Source: Quercus robur
Taxonomy: Eukaryota; Streptophyta; Magnoliopsida; Fagales; Fagaceae
Direction of reading: 5' to 3'
Assembly: GCF_932294415.1 (NCBI RefSeq)
Contig: NC_065541.1
Location: 30,550,790 to 30,614,789 of the forward strand
Length of the DNA: 64,000 nucleotides
Shown: positions 11,777-23,506 of the stretch, piece after piece
How the letters are laid out: each line of letters opens with the position of its first letter
Position numbering within the stretch: position 1 is the stretch's first letter
The notes under the pieces: generated by a model
What the model saw: the letters and a program-made list of their open reading frames with translations, nothing else
Database searches by the model: none
What the model was told of the DNA's origin: nothing
Made by a program: the position numbers and the translations under genes

Positions 11777-12744
11777 ATGCACAATGCTATCACACAAGGC
11801 AGGAAAGTAAATCAGACATTGCCAACATTCCAAAGGTATGGCCCAGCAAAGTACAAGAAATGTAAAATAGACTTTGCCATACCCGGGGAACGCAGCCCAA
11901 GCAAATAGTAGAAAAATAAAAAGGGGTACATGAATGGGAACCCTAATACATGCTTTAGAGAAGAGGCTTAAAGAGAGGGAAAGAGAAGATTGATCTGGAA
12001 GGGTTAGGCCCCCCTAATCTACAGATCATTGCCCTTTGTGGGATTGCATCTATTTGCTTACATCCTTGCCCTTTTTGCTTGCACCTAGGAAGTCACACCC
12101 TTGCTCCAAGTATCCTCGCTCCATGTGTGTACATGCAAAGACAAAAGAAACAAGTTAGCAGACAAGCAAAGAAATAAATAAAGGAGATAGTGAGAGCATT
12201 CAAAGAACATACTACCAAAGAAAGCCAAACGAGGGCAAACAAAGCATGCTAAACGTACAAAAGAGCAAACAAACATGTTATCAAACAAAATGGGGTGTCC
12301 TAGGAAGACAAATCTAGATTTGGATCGAGTGTCCATAGCTCCATTGGATTGAAGTATGGATGACACACAGACTCATGCATGAACATGTAGGTGAGCGTGC
12401 AACATCGCACGAAGTGAAGAAAGGTGTAAAGCAAGCACACTAACACCACAGAGGTGTATCTCACAAGTGGTCACATCCAAACAAACTCTAGGAGGGACGG
12501 ATGTAACCACTTAAGCATAAACCCATGGAATGCACAAAGCACAACAAAGCCTAGATCAAAAGAGGCTAACATGGAGATAAAGCATAGAAGCAAGCAAGCA
12601 AACAATGACATGCATAAAAGAAATGATCTAAACCCTTTAATATAGGCCTAGGTGTATGGATGTAGGCCTAGACTAGAGGATCTAGATCTACACCCCACCG
12701 GAAGGGCCAAAAAGCTAGAAAGAGAGATATCAAGGGATAAAAAT
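11777..12744 (-). mobile_element. Tat LTR, middle part (segment 2 of 3)
   Basis: Its first 110 bases are inversely homologous to 21,139-21,250, continuing the LTR across the solo insertion. From about 11,886 it has no second copy in the window that I can align. It carries repeated AGCACA/AAGCA phrases that resume after 19,726, consistent with one LTR interrupted by the copia element. Confidence 0.68.
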
Positions 12745-13678
12745 TATTAGGTTCTAAATGTTTAGAACAATTGGCAAATCGTGAACACAAACTTATCTAG
12801 ATATAGATCTTAGAGTCTATAGGTATTATTAGACAATGCTCAAGGTGATTCAAGTCAAGATTCAAGAACATACAAGCTGTAAGAAAAAGATTTCATAATC
12901 TATCTGGTTCGATCGATCGAAAGACAGGCTCGATCGATCGAAAGTCATATCTGCAGAATTTTAATTAAATCCAAATAGCAGTTCAAGCCCATTAAGAATT
13001 AGGATTTCTAATCTACTTCTCCCAGTATATAAAGGAAACCCTAAGCACGTTTTTATGTGGCTTTTCAGAGAGAAAAGAGTGTGTCTCTTTTGTATTTAGG
13101 TTTTTATTCCTAAAAAGCTCTCTTATGTCTTCTACCGGTGCTATTCCTTAAAGAATCTCAAGATCCAGTATTGTAGAAGTTGTTGCCTTCTCTAGTCATC
13201 AAAGGTGCTGATGATCTAAACCTTCAAGGGTGGTCTTGGAGTCACAAACAGGAGTGTTTCTGTTGCTAAACCTTTGAGTGGGATCTCAAAGTTACAAACG
13301 GGAGTGTTTGTATTTTGCAAAGGCCAAAGAAAGAAGGAGTCCGTGGATTCGGAGCTTACACGTGATCGTGTCAGTAAGTTCTACTGGTGGGTAGCAATAA
13401 GAAGTCGAGCGTGGGGGCTTGTAAGTCTTATTGTACGAACTTCGATTCTTTCAAGTGGATTTGCTTTTTACCTTGAGAATAGCTAGGTTAAATCCTCCCC
13501 AGGTTTTTTACCGGTTTGGTTTTCCTAGGTTATCATATCGTTGTGTTTTTATTTTCCGCTGCTATACATTGATATGATATATTTGTGTTAACCTAGATTT
13601 GTTAATTTGACTAAGTAATCACTTGGCTAATTACTTAGGTTAATCTGATTGTGGTTTTAAGGGGTCTAAAAACCAACA
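12745..13678 (+). repeat. 5' LTR of copia family B
   Basis: The LTR is the same length as the 3' LTR and nearly collinear with it. In the first about 175 bases I count 11 differences, nearly all transitions. Its first dinucleotide is TA where the partner has TG. A TATATAAA box lies at 13,026-13,033, and CGATCGATCGA-type palindromes at about 12,909-12,945. It ends in CCAACA. Confidence 0.93.
13026..13034 (+). promoter_or_regulatory. TATA box of the family B 5' LTR
   Basis: TATATAAAG, about 280 bases into the LTR, where copia U3/R boundaries usually lie. The 3' LTR has the same box at 19,068-19,075. Confidence 0.6.
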
Positions 13679-13680
13679 AG

Positions 13681-13692
13681 TGGTATCAGAGT
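13681..13692 (+). promoter_or_regulatory. Primer binding site, initiator tRNA-Met type
   Basis: TGGTATCAGAGT starts two bases after the LTR end. TGGTATCAGAGC is the classic plant copia PBS, complementary to initiator tRNA-Met. One base differs at the end. Confidence 0.9.
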
Positions 13693-13736
13693 GGGTTGCT
13701 CTTTTATTGTTGATCTTTTGATCACTGAGCTGATCC

Positions 13737-14471
13737 TTGACCCCTGTTGTCATGGATAATTTGAAGTGTCTTTCTGATTATGTTTTTGCTCATGCTTCTG
13801 TTGATTTTATTGATGCTTGTGAAACTCTTCGTAAGGAATTATTGAAATCTATGAAAATTGCTAAGAAATTCAAGGAAAAGTTAAAATTGGCTATTCTTGA
13901 AAAAGAGGAATTGATTGTTAGATTAGATGAATCTAATAAAAATAATGAATTTTTGAGAAATCAAATTTCCTCTCAAAATGAGAAGATGAAAAGCTTGGAA
14001 CAAGAGTTAATTGAATCTAAAGTTAAAATTGAAAATTTGACTAGTACCAAGTCTGCTGTTGATAACAAAAGTGTTTCTGTTTCTCTTAAGCCTAAAATTG
14101 AGAAAGTTTATATCCCTCCTTTTAAGAGGAATAATAAAGAAAAGGCTTATTTTGCTAGGTTAGACAAAGGTAAAAGTTCTGATGTTGACGCTGAAGTTTC
14201 TAAACCTAAGTCTAAACCTACTGTTAGAAAACATAATAAATCTATTTTTGTGCCTACCTGTCACCTTTGTGGTATTGTTGGTCATATTAGACCAAATTGT
14301 TCTTTGTTGAGGCAAGAACCAAAGCCTGTGATCGGAAACCCCACTAAGAATACTAATGTTCCTAAATTTGTTCCTGTCTGCCATTTTTGTGGTGTTCATG
14401 GTCACATTCGTCCTAATTGTCATAAACTGAAATTTAAGTGTAAGGTTGAATTATTACTTGCTTTACCTTGA
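13737..14471 (+). pseudogene. Copia family B gag, 5' part, interrupted by an insertion
   Basis: The ORF of 244 codons has a long charged coiled-coil stretch (about residues 30-105: many K, E, L and N in heptad-like spacing), then a basic linker, then two CCHC zinc knuckles, CHLCGIVGHIRPNC and CHFCGVHGHIRPNC, at about residues 175-230. These bind packaged RNA in copia gag. The N-terminal capsid-type domain is missing, because the ORF starts only 45 bases after the PBS. Only the residues up to about 14,438 are native gag. The last 11 codons are read from the start of the nested element. Confidence 0.85.
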
Positions 14472-16192
14472 GGGTCTAATGTGTTTTGTGCAAGTGTTTC
14501 AGGTTACAAGTATATATGTTCCAAGTACATCACAGCTTCTCATCACTTTGAAAGGGAGAAACTTTAAACACTTTTAGTTTATATTGTTTAAGTTTATATT
14601 CAGTATTTTGTGCTTTGTACCCATGTGCTTATGTAAGCTTTTAGGGTTTATGTTCTGTAGGCTTTATGGACTGTACCATGTTTTATGCAGCCTTTTATAT
14701 TTTGCTAAATCAGTACTGTTAACTAAATGTCATGCATTTTCTTGTTAAGTACTGTCACTCTTGTGCCCTTGTAGGATTGTTCCTAGATGCATATACTTAG
14801 TGTATTATGTATTGGTTGAGTGTTGGGCATACAAGTAACTTGCATTGTTCTTGTTAGTTTGCATGTTCAAGTGTTCATTCCAAGTGTAAATGAGCATTGT
14901 GATCACTACCTTGTAGTGATTGCTTGTTTGATCTAGCCATGGAGATTCATGTTCATATGATTCAAGAGCTGCACAGTTTCTAGATTTAGATGTGAGTGAG
15001 TTTTGCCATTGTTCCCAAACTCACGTTTAAGTCTAGAGTCTATTTTAGGGTATTTTGTCACGGAATAGCCAAAGGGAGAGATTGTAAGGTTGAATTTAAT
15101 CAACCATTGTGTTGGCTTTATTCCGTGACAAATTTGCTTGTAATATAACTCTTAGAAACCTTGTATTTAGGTGGGAATCATGTAAAGGTAGTGTGTGAGA
15201 GAGTGTGAAGAAATGCTCAAGACTGTGCAGTGAAGCAGAGACTCGCAGCTTGATCTTGCGGTAAGCTCGCGGCTTGCAAGCCGCCAAAAGTTGCACACAT
15301 GCAGAGCATGCAAGGGAGCTAAATAGTCATGCCAGCTAGAGCACTACAGGACAAAAATCCAGACTGGCCATTTAGCTAGCTCGCGACTTGAACTCGCGAC
15401 TCAGTTAAGTCGCGAGGTCAAGTTGCCAGCCAACCCTGTTTTTGGAAAAACTGACTCTTTGCATTATTTTCTCACACCAGTATAAATACCCCTCATTCCC
15501 ACAAAATATGAGTGGCCATTCAGAAAGAAAAACCCTTAGAGAGGTTTCTTAAAAACACCCACCCAATTAGAGAGAGCTACTCATTCTTAGAGAGAAATCT
15601 TTGTAGTCTCTTCTCATTCCCTCTCTCATTGTTATACCTATTGAGATGAGATTTTTATCCAAACACTACCCACACCCATTTAGAGTGTTGAATGTTTTTG
15701 GAACTTTGGGAAGCATTGGAAGATGCCAAGGATGGCGGATGCTATGGTCAAGTAGTGGAATCCGGTAAGCTAGAAAAGAAAAAGGTTCGGCGCAACCTCG
15801 TTGGAGCAAGAAGCTTGGAGGGCTTAGGTACATCGGGTAGATTAGGCTTGGAGGGTCTATTGCTGTTCATGAATCCCAACTACATTTTCTAGTGGATTAT
15901 TGACCGCTTGGAGGGCGGCGGAGAGGTTTTACGCCGAGGGCTTCAATTTCCTCTTCGATAACACATCGTGTATTGTCTTTGTGTTTGCATCTTCCTTCCT
16001 CTTTATCTTTGCCTTTTTATTATCTGCTGTGGGTTGTGATTTTAATTTGGCTTAGATAGTTTTACCAATTCCATATTATAGCTTATGTTAATTTTCCGCA
16101 CACTAGTTGTTTGACATAATGCTTGAATTGGTTAAGTTATAATTTGGGGGTCTAAACGTTCAAGGGTGTTTATACACATATTTGAACTTTCA
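14439..16192 (+). mobile_element. Deleted copia element (family C) nested in family B gag
   Basis: It is flanked by TTAAG at 14,434-14,438 and 16,193-16,197. The left end keeps only about 15 bases of 5' LTR (TGTAAGGTTGAATT), then about 630 bases of internal sequence. That ends in a polypurine tract (AAAGGGAGAGA) at 15,071-15,081 and is followed by a complete 1,110-bp 3' LTR (15,083-16,192). The LTR is the same family and the same length as the solo LTR at 30,042-31,151. The missing 5' LTR and internal region point to a deletion after insertion. Confidence 0.92.
15083..16192 (+). repeat. 3' LTR of copia family C
   Basis: It starts TGTAAGGTTG and ends GAACTTTCA. It matches 30,042-31,151, including the block AGGTTCGGCGCAACCTCGTT near 15,785. 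A TATAAATA box is at 15,481-15,488. Several CTCGCGACT phrases occur upstream of the TATA box in both copies. Confidence 0.93.
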
Positions 16193-16434
16193 TTAAGTAT
16201 TTTGTGTTTCAATCTAGGATTTGTGATGATATTTCTCTTGCCAAAAGTTCATATAAATTGTTTCATATTCTTTTGAAAAATTTGAGCTTGTTGGCTTGTG
16301 AAAGGAATTTGCAGGATTTCAGTCTCTTTCAGAAGATTGGTGTAATTCCTCAAATACACTCTGCTTCTCATGGATTTTCACCTACAAAGCCGAAGACTCG
16401 TTCTATATGGGTGAGAAAAAATTCTCTAAGGTGA
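16193..16434 (+). pseudogene. Copia family B gag, 3' part after the nested element
   Basis: After the second TTAAG copy the reading frame used by the upstream gag resumes without a stop and runs to 16,434. It ends in the phrase SIWVRKNSL, which in complete plant copia polyproteins sits just before the protease/integrase part. Here the ORF stops one codon after that, and no pol follows. The frame and content on both sides of the nested element therefore belong to one former ORF. Confidence 0.75.
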
Positions 16435-18786
16435 GTGTTGCTGACTTGTCCCTGATTTAATTCTTTCAATTGTTTATGGACATGTCTTGTTTTTGTTTTT
16501 GGTTGTTTTATTTCTTTTAGAATGTTTTTTTTTATTTAATAAAAAAAATCCAAAAACATTGAAAATTTTTCAAAAAGACAAAAATATTTTATTTTGAGTC
16601 TTGTTTTATTTTTCTTGAGAATTACGCGAATTATGATATCTCTCTCTTGATTTAAAACATGCTTGACATTGTGGAGAAACTTGAATAGAATGTGTTATAT
16701 ATGTGCAAAGCTATTTTTTATTTTGTATAAGGTTATACTAGTTTGTACATGTACTCAAAGGTTAATTAAGAAATTGATATTTCTTGTTTGTGTACTCTCT
16801 ATAGCTTAGTTAAGCACTGTCATGCATTGCATTGTATTTGCATTGTTCATTTAGCATAATGTGTGCTTTTTGTTTTTAGTCATAATTTTTTTTTTACCAA
16901 AAAGATTTTTGTGTTTTGTATTTCACATCTTGGATTTATAATCAAGGATTGGCCATATTATCTTTACATAACAAGTTTATGTACCTTGTTTAGCTTGGAT
17001 GAGCTTCTTTTATTGCACTTTACTAGTTTGAGTTTTGTAGTGCATGTTGTGTGGGAAAGATGTTTATAGTTTTTGACCACTTTGTCTTGATCTTAAAGTC
17101 ACATGTCTTTGACTGTCGGACTTGAACTTTTAGAGAAATGCATAAATAACCATCTCACCACTGTTTACTAACCAATCATGAACACCTTAGTGCATATCGT
17201 AAGATTTTGTGCTCGAGAAAGTGTAGCACATGCACAAAAAGAACGTAAAGTGTAGACTCAATTTAAATGTTAAAATTGGTGTGTACATTATTGAACTTAA
17301 TATTAAATCAATCAAATAAAATTGGTGTGTACATTATACCAGATATTTTAATAAGTTTCTGCTCAAATAAAATTGGTGTGTATATTATGAGGCAAATCAA
17401 GAAACTTACATGATTGCAAGCTTATTTTCTAGGAGATGTGGGAGTTATATGATGTAACTGTTTAGGTGATAGTCTCTTTCAAATTCTATGTGATGAATTT
17501 TGTAGACTTTATGATTAATTGCTATTCACATATCACCTTACATGTCTCTCAAGCTTTTACTAGTTGCACACACTACACAAGTTACTCTTTGTTAAACTTG
17601 GTACATTATATTGTGTGTAATCTTGTTGTGGCCATCCAAGATTAAAGTTCATTGATTTTGATGCAAAATGTGCTTAATGTTTGAGTTTTTGAGGACAATT
17701 GGTTGAAAAACTTGTTTTTTGAAGATCTGGGTTGAATTCAAGTGTTTTTGAAAAACTTTTAACCTCATACTCATGCATTTTATTCATGAAATATTGTGAT
17801 TTGAGGAGTTTATGCATTAAATTGCTCTATTTTTCAAAATTTTGATTTTTTTTTCAAGCATCATTTGTGTTTCGGATTCACATGCATTGCATTGTTTTTG
17901 TATCTATCTTGCAGTTTTGCAGTTATATCTCTCATTGTTTTCACACATAACATGCATACACTTTGCTAAATTGGGTACTCAACTTGATTTAAAAATTGAT
18001 TGATTAATTTTTGAGTTATGTACTTTCTAGTGTATGCTATTTTTATGTGTGAATTGTAGAAAATTATTTTCTTAAGAGTTATGATGGATAATCAATGTGC
18101 AAATATTTTCTCTACTCATGCAACTGTTTATAGGTCACATAGTGCCATGTTTGCATTTTATTGAAAGAGAGAATATTTTTTCTTCATGTGTATCCTCAAC
18201 TTATTTTTTAAAAAAAACTTGGTTTGTGTCTTTTTATTTATCCCCACCCCCTTTATTTTTCCCCAAAACTTGTTTTGTTTTTTCTATTTTTATAAGGGGA
18301 GAAATTTTTTTTAACCTTTGTGGTTCTTAGGGGGACTCGTTGCTCTTCATAGGGGGAGTTGTCTCTATTTTCTCTTACTCTGTTGCGTATGTTTTCTGTC
18401 TACCTTCTGATTAGGTAGACTTTGTCAATACATGACAAAAAGGGGGAGACATAGATGAACTGTTTGTTTTGTTTAGGGGGAGAATATAAAAAACTTTTTG
18501 TTGTATCTAACTTAGGGGGAGAGTTAGTTTATTTTTTTATATTCTGTTTCATATTATTGTTTATATGTCTTTCTTTCCACACATGCGGTGATGTGTTTGT
18601 TGAGTGTTTCAAGAAAGACAGGTGCATTCTGATCAAGACCTTCTATCTCTTCTTGCAACTTCTAGGTTAGGAGTCTTAGATTGGGATTTGTGATGTAATT
18701 AGGCATTTTATTGTATTGGGTTGTTCTTGTATTTGAACATTTCATTTTGTATGAAAGTTTTGTCACGAATTGCCAAAGGGGGAGTT
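16435..18786 (+). other. Non-coding 3' internal region of copia family B
   Basis: The 2.35-kb stretch is AT-rich and has only short ORFs without recognisable products. From 18,290 on it has several AGGGGGAG-type purine tracts (near 18,327, 18,350, 18,441, 18,475 and 18,515) before the true PPT at 18,775-18,784. Copia elements of the SIRE type also have long spacers with repeated polypurine tracts, but no envelope-like ORF is present here. Confidence 0.65.
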
Positions 18787-19720
18787 TGTTAGGTTCTAAA
18801 TGTTTAGAACAATTGGCAAATCGTGAACACAAACTTGTCTAGATATAGATCTTAGAGTCTATAGGTATTATTAGACAATGCTTAAGGTGATTCAAGTTAA
18901 GATTCAAGAACATACAAGCTGCAGGAAGAAGATTTCATAATTTGTCTAGTTCAATCGATCGAAAGACAGGCTCGATCGATCGAAAGTTGTATCTGCAGAA
19001 TTTTAATTAAATCCAAACAGCAGTTCAAGCCCATTAAGGATTAGGGTTTCTAATCTACTTCTCTCAGTATATAAAGGAAACCCTAAGCACGTTTTTATGT
19101 GGCTTTCCAGAGAGAAAAGAGTGTGCCTCTTTTGTATTTAGATTTTTATTCCTAAAAAGCTCTCTTATGTCTTCTACTGGTGCTATTCCTTGAAGAATCT
19201 CAAGATCTGGTATTGTAGAAGTTGCTGCCTTCTCTAATCATCAAAGGTGCTGATAATCTAAACCTTCAAGGGTGGTCTTGGAGTCACAAACAGGAGTGTT
19301 TGTGTTGCTAAACCTTTGAGTGGGATCTCAAAGTCACAAATGGGAGTGTTTGTGTTTTGCAAAAGCCAAAGAAAAAAGGAGTCTGTGGATTCGGAGCTTG
19401 CACGTGGTCGTATCAGTAAGTTCTACTGGTAGGTAGCAATAAGAAGTCGAGCGTGGGGGCTTGTAAGTCTTATTGTATGAACTTCGATTCTTTTTAGTGG
19501 ATTTGCTTTTTACCTTGAGGATAGCTAGGTTAAATCCTCCCTAGGTTTTTTACTAGTTTGGTTTTCTTGGGTTATCATATCGTTGTGTTTTTATTTTCCG
19601 CTGCTATATATTGATATGATATATTTGTGTTAACTTAGATTTGTTAATTTGACTAAGTAATCACTTGGCTAATTACCTAAGTTAATCTGATTGTGGTTTT
19701 AAGGGGTCTAAAAACTAACA
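18787..19720 (+). repeat. 3' LTR of copia family B
   Basis: It starts TGTTAGG, ends CTAACA, and is 934 bp, identical in length to the 5' LTR. The TATA box is at 19,068-19,075. AAAAG follows, matching the AAAAT on the far side in four of five bases. Confidence 0.93.
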
Positions 19721-19725
19721 AAAAG

Positions 19726-21138
19726 GGCTAAAGTAGCACATGGCATAGCAACCAACATAGATCTAAGCACACAAGCATGGTACAAAGCACATAGACACAT
19801 TGATCTAAGCATATAAACATAGATCTAAGCACAAACATGGTAAAGAACACAATAGGCATGTCGATCTAAGCATAAACATGGCAAAGAACACATAGGCATG
19901 TGGATCTAAGAACAAATTTGAAAAGGAGCTTAAAAACATGTGGATCTAAGCACAAACATAAAAAAGAAGACATATCCTAGCCCAAGAAGACTAGGCCAAC
20001 AACATCAAAGCGGTAAATCATGGCAAAAAGCAGGTAGACATGCTAGGAAAGCTATAAAACATGCTAGGAAGCTAAAACATGCTAGGACAAGAAAATACAG
20101 CATTTTATTAAGCAAGAGAAAGCTAGGAAGAGCAATAAAGAAAAGGGGCCTGGATTGTAGCTAAAAAGTTACATCCACACCCCTAAACCTCAAATCCAAG
20201 GTAAGGAATCAAGGAGATGAAGATTGGGTGCAAGAACACTACCTTGAAGATTGTAGAGAAAATGTGAGAATCTAAGGTGTTCTAAGGTGTTTTAATGTGT
20301 TTTATTGTGTTTGGGAGAGAAATAAGAGTGAGAAGACAGAGAGAATCTACCCAAAACTACCTAGAATTTTTTTTTTTTTTTTTTTTGAAAATGAGGGGTC
20401 TAGGGGTATTTATGTTGAAAAAGTGACCCTTCAACGGCCGACACACCTTGTAGGGCCGCCGGCCAGCTTGCTAACATCAGCAATTCTGGCCTTAATCCCG
20501 ATTTGAATTCAAACGCATATTTAAAGGCCTTCTTAGAATCAGATTAAGCTGATCTTAATGTCCTTGGAAACCTCTAGATGTATAGTTTTCAGAACACTAA
20601 AGAAATTGAAAATCCAATGGTCGGATCAAAAGTTATGGCCTCGGGAAGTGTGCTAATGCACTTTTTAAGGTTTTTTGGATGTCTTAACCGTTTTAACTCT
20701 GATTTCGACCCATGAATAGTTGTTGGAAAGGGAATTTGATAATATTTTCCATGGTACTGGTCCCAACCCATTTGACAGTCGAATCAAAATTAGGATTTCT
20801 AGTGCCCCTAAAGTCAACCTCGGGTCAAACTTGGTGAAACTTAGTCAAAGTTAACGAAAATCATCGAGTAGCTTGGGTTTGAGGTAGAAATATGAAAAAT
20901 GTTGTTTTGGGATGATTTTGACCTAAATTTGACTTTCGGTCAACCCTGGGTTGACCAGGTGCATTTTGGTCCATTTGGCTTGAAATGGCACTTCAGTTGC
21001 TCCAATGCCTGAACGGGTTGCTCCATGTCAATCTAGATGTTTCCGCGGCCCCATGGAGAACAAATAATATTTTTGGAATTTTTTAGGTCTGACGCGTAAA
21101 TCGAGGTCGGACAAAATACGATGTCTATAGGTATGACA
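19726..21138 (-). mobile_element. Tat LTR, 5' part (segment 3 of 3)
   Basis: On the minus strand the LTR starts TGTCATACCTATAG and continues into TATTTTGTCCGACC, a phrase that also opens the Tat-like LTR at 39,811. A TATA-like ATAAATACCCC lies on the minus strand near 20,404-20,414, followed by an A-rich tract. With the two other segments the LTR sums to about 3.47 kb, in the size range of Ogre LTRs and close to the 3.5 kb of the 39,811 copy. The boundary at 21,138 is inferred from the TG start and from the end of inverted homology. Confidence 0.7.
20404..20414 (-). promoter_or_regulatory. TATA-like box of the minus Tat LTR
   Basis: The minus strand reads ATAAATACCCC, a common plant LTR TATA context, about 730 bases from the LTR start. 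Confidence 0.45.
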
Positions 21139-22298
21139 ATATCTGTTTTACATTTCCTGTATCTTACTGGGCCATACCCTTGGAACATTGTTAATGTCTG
21201 TCTTACTTTCTTGCTCTATGTGATAGCATTGTGCATGATGCATGTATGTGTGTATATATATATGCCTGCGTGTGTGTGGGTGATCGTTCACTTTGTATAA
21301 TGGACTTTTGTGGTTACGCGAGTGACCCTCGTTGATCAAGAGTGCTTTGGACCTTGTAGTATAGGTATGCGCTCAAGGCAATTGCTATAGGTGCATATTC
21401 AAGCTATATTGTGCATGATCATTGTAGTGTGATTGTCTTGATCCATGTTACCTAAGTGACATTGGTTTTCCCGTATATATGACACACATCAACATGCTTA
21501 ATGCTTTAAAGGGCTTCGGCTTGTCACAGTACGAGCAAGTCGATACGCGTCATATACACAGACGCAAAACCTTGCGGGTGCACCACAGCACACCAAACGC
21601 GAAACTTTGCCAAATTTTCCTTGTAAAAATGGGGCATCCCCATTGCCATATTCTCATGGCGAAAGCTTGGTGAGAATAGTGTTTTGTGTGCTATGATGCA
21701 CCTAAAGCAAATCACTGCCAGATCTCCGCCATGAAAATAAAGGCGAAATGCTACCAAATTTTCACTGTGGAAATTTAGCAATGATTCCAAACACACTTGG
21801 AAAGCATGAATCGAAACCCCACCCATTTCGAAACCAAACCTCAAAGCCCAATACGTTTAAAGCTCTGAAAGCTAATGCCAATAGCTTGTTTTCAAATGCC
21901 AATGTCCTTAAATTATGATTTTACCGAAACAAAAGATTGTCTACTGACAAACATTGTGGGGTACCTAACACCTTCCCTACACGTAACCAAACTTCTGAAC
22001 CCAAGAATCAAGAGTTTTTTACCTATCCACGTTAAATTAGGAAAAATGACCTTTTTCTTAGCCTAGGATCGATAATAAAATCAAATAGAGTCAGGTGACC
22101 AATCACACCTTAGAAAGAACCCAATGATTGGTGGCAACTTCACTTACCCTTGGTAATTTCTTTAAAATCACTCAGATTCCAGTCACACACCCAAGGTACA
22201 ACACACCTCCATACCATCATATAATTCTCGCACCAAGATATAGAGAGGTGCGCGAGCATCACCGCAATGGGTGGTCGAGCAGCCACAAGGCGTCAATA
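21139..22298 (+). mobile_element. Left LTR remnant of the plus Tat element
   Basis: It is inversely homologous to 9,689-10,780 plus 11,777-11,885 and ends at GTCAATA, the decayed counterpart of GTCGACA. GACTAGCAACTTC follows as a decayed PBS (22,302-22,318). About 2.3 kb of the LTR start is missing. At the left junction it abuts the start of the minus element's LTR. Confidence 0.75.
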
Positions 22299-23506
22299 GA
22301 CTAGCAACTTCAATAGGGATACTTAAAGAGTTTAGCCTTTATAGCTTTTGATAAAATCCCAATCTTTGGACATTGACTTTTAAAAACATTGAAATTGGCA
22401 TTAGCCTCCGGGGCTTTCCTTTTTGAAAAATGCTTTTACTATATCCTAGTAAACTATTTTCAAAACTTAAAAATATTTTTCAAAAATGTTTTCAAATGGT
22501 TTTCCAAAAACTGCCTTTGAGGTATTTTTGTATGTGTGAAGCTTTCTTGCTTTCCTAAGCATGCTTTACAACTTTCCTTCACATGTGCGAACCTAGGGTA
22601 GTAAGATTTAATTTCTGCTACACCTTTATCTATGCATATATTTGTCGTGTTTGGAAAGTCTTTCACCTTTCATTTCAAAATGCATGACATCACCCCTCAT
22701 TTTGAGTCGAACCGGGCTCAACGCTTTAAGGTTACCACCTGACGCGCAAACCGTAGATAGTTACTGGGCCTCGACTTATAGGCACTTTTGGGTCCACGGA
22801 TAGACAAAAGTAGCTTAAAAGGCCCTTTTTGATTCGCTCTATCCCACAACTTCTATGAAGGGAAGGATTAGATGATCGAGGTCCCCCCTAAGAACAGGAC
22901 CAACTTACTAGTTTAGCCGTGTCTAATATAGTTGGCCTAGACTATGTCAAACCCATGATGACTAGGGAAAGCCAAATCCAAGTGAACACCCCAGCCTAGG
23001 GTAGGATGTCCTTTATAGGATTGCTTTCAAAATGAGTCAAGGGGAAAGTGTCCAACTTCCATTTGTAGGTTTGCCTTTTTGCTTGTGTCAAAGAGTTGTG
23101 CTTTGCTCCAGGTTCTACCCATTCTATTTACATAGCATCTTTGATTAAACCCCTAGGGAAAAGCAACCCTGTTGCTTGCACATTAGATTATACCCAGTCC
23201 CTAAAGGTTTCCAACCCCACAAGGGCATGCATGCATACACTAATGCCTCCATCATGTAAATGTGCACAGATAAATTTGTAGCAAGTAGCCGGAACTCTGC
23301 ACCAAGGAGGACATTGCCAAGAGTCCAAGATCTTCTCTGAGAAGGCAAGATCATCTAGAATGAAGCCTCTTCATTGTAAATTTAAATTTCCTTGTGTTGT
23401 AAACAACCCACTATTGGAGCCATTGTCTATAGCCCATGATCTGGGGGCATTGTAAAAAGTCAAACTTTGTAAAAGCATTATTTTTCCATGTAGTCAAAAG
23501 AGAAGG
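22299..23506 (+). other. Leader of the plus Tat element, first part
   Basis: This is inversely homologous to 8,520-9,686 and has no ORF with a product. The homology breaks exactly at a GAAGG duplication (23,502-23,506), where the next insertion starts, and resumes at 27,293. Confidence 0.75.

Larger units (their letters stand above)
12745..19720 (+). mobile_element. Gag-only copia element (family B) with two 934-bp LTRs
   Basis: The element has LTRs at 12,745-13,678 and 18,787-19,720, both 934 bp. A PBS follows the first and a polypurine tract (AAAGGGGGAG) precedes the second. The flanks are AAAAT on the left and AAAAG on the right, a five-base duplication with one change. The only protein homology inside is gag (zinc knuckles and the linker after them). 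I see no protease, integrase, RT or RNase H. This is the structure called TR-GAG: a non-autonomous element that must rely on enzymes from relatives. A second element is nested in its gag. Confidence 0.9.

Noticed and set aside
13681..13692. tRNA gene fragment
   Set aside because: The match is only to the short sequence complementary to a tRNA 3' end and sits next to an LTR, so it is a primer binding site.
18097..18670. Phenylalanine- and cysteine-rich ORFs resembling membrane segments
   Set aside because: They come from T-rich non-coding sequence before the copia PPT and have no recognisable family.
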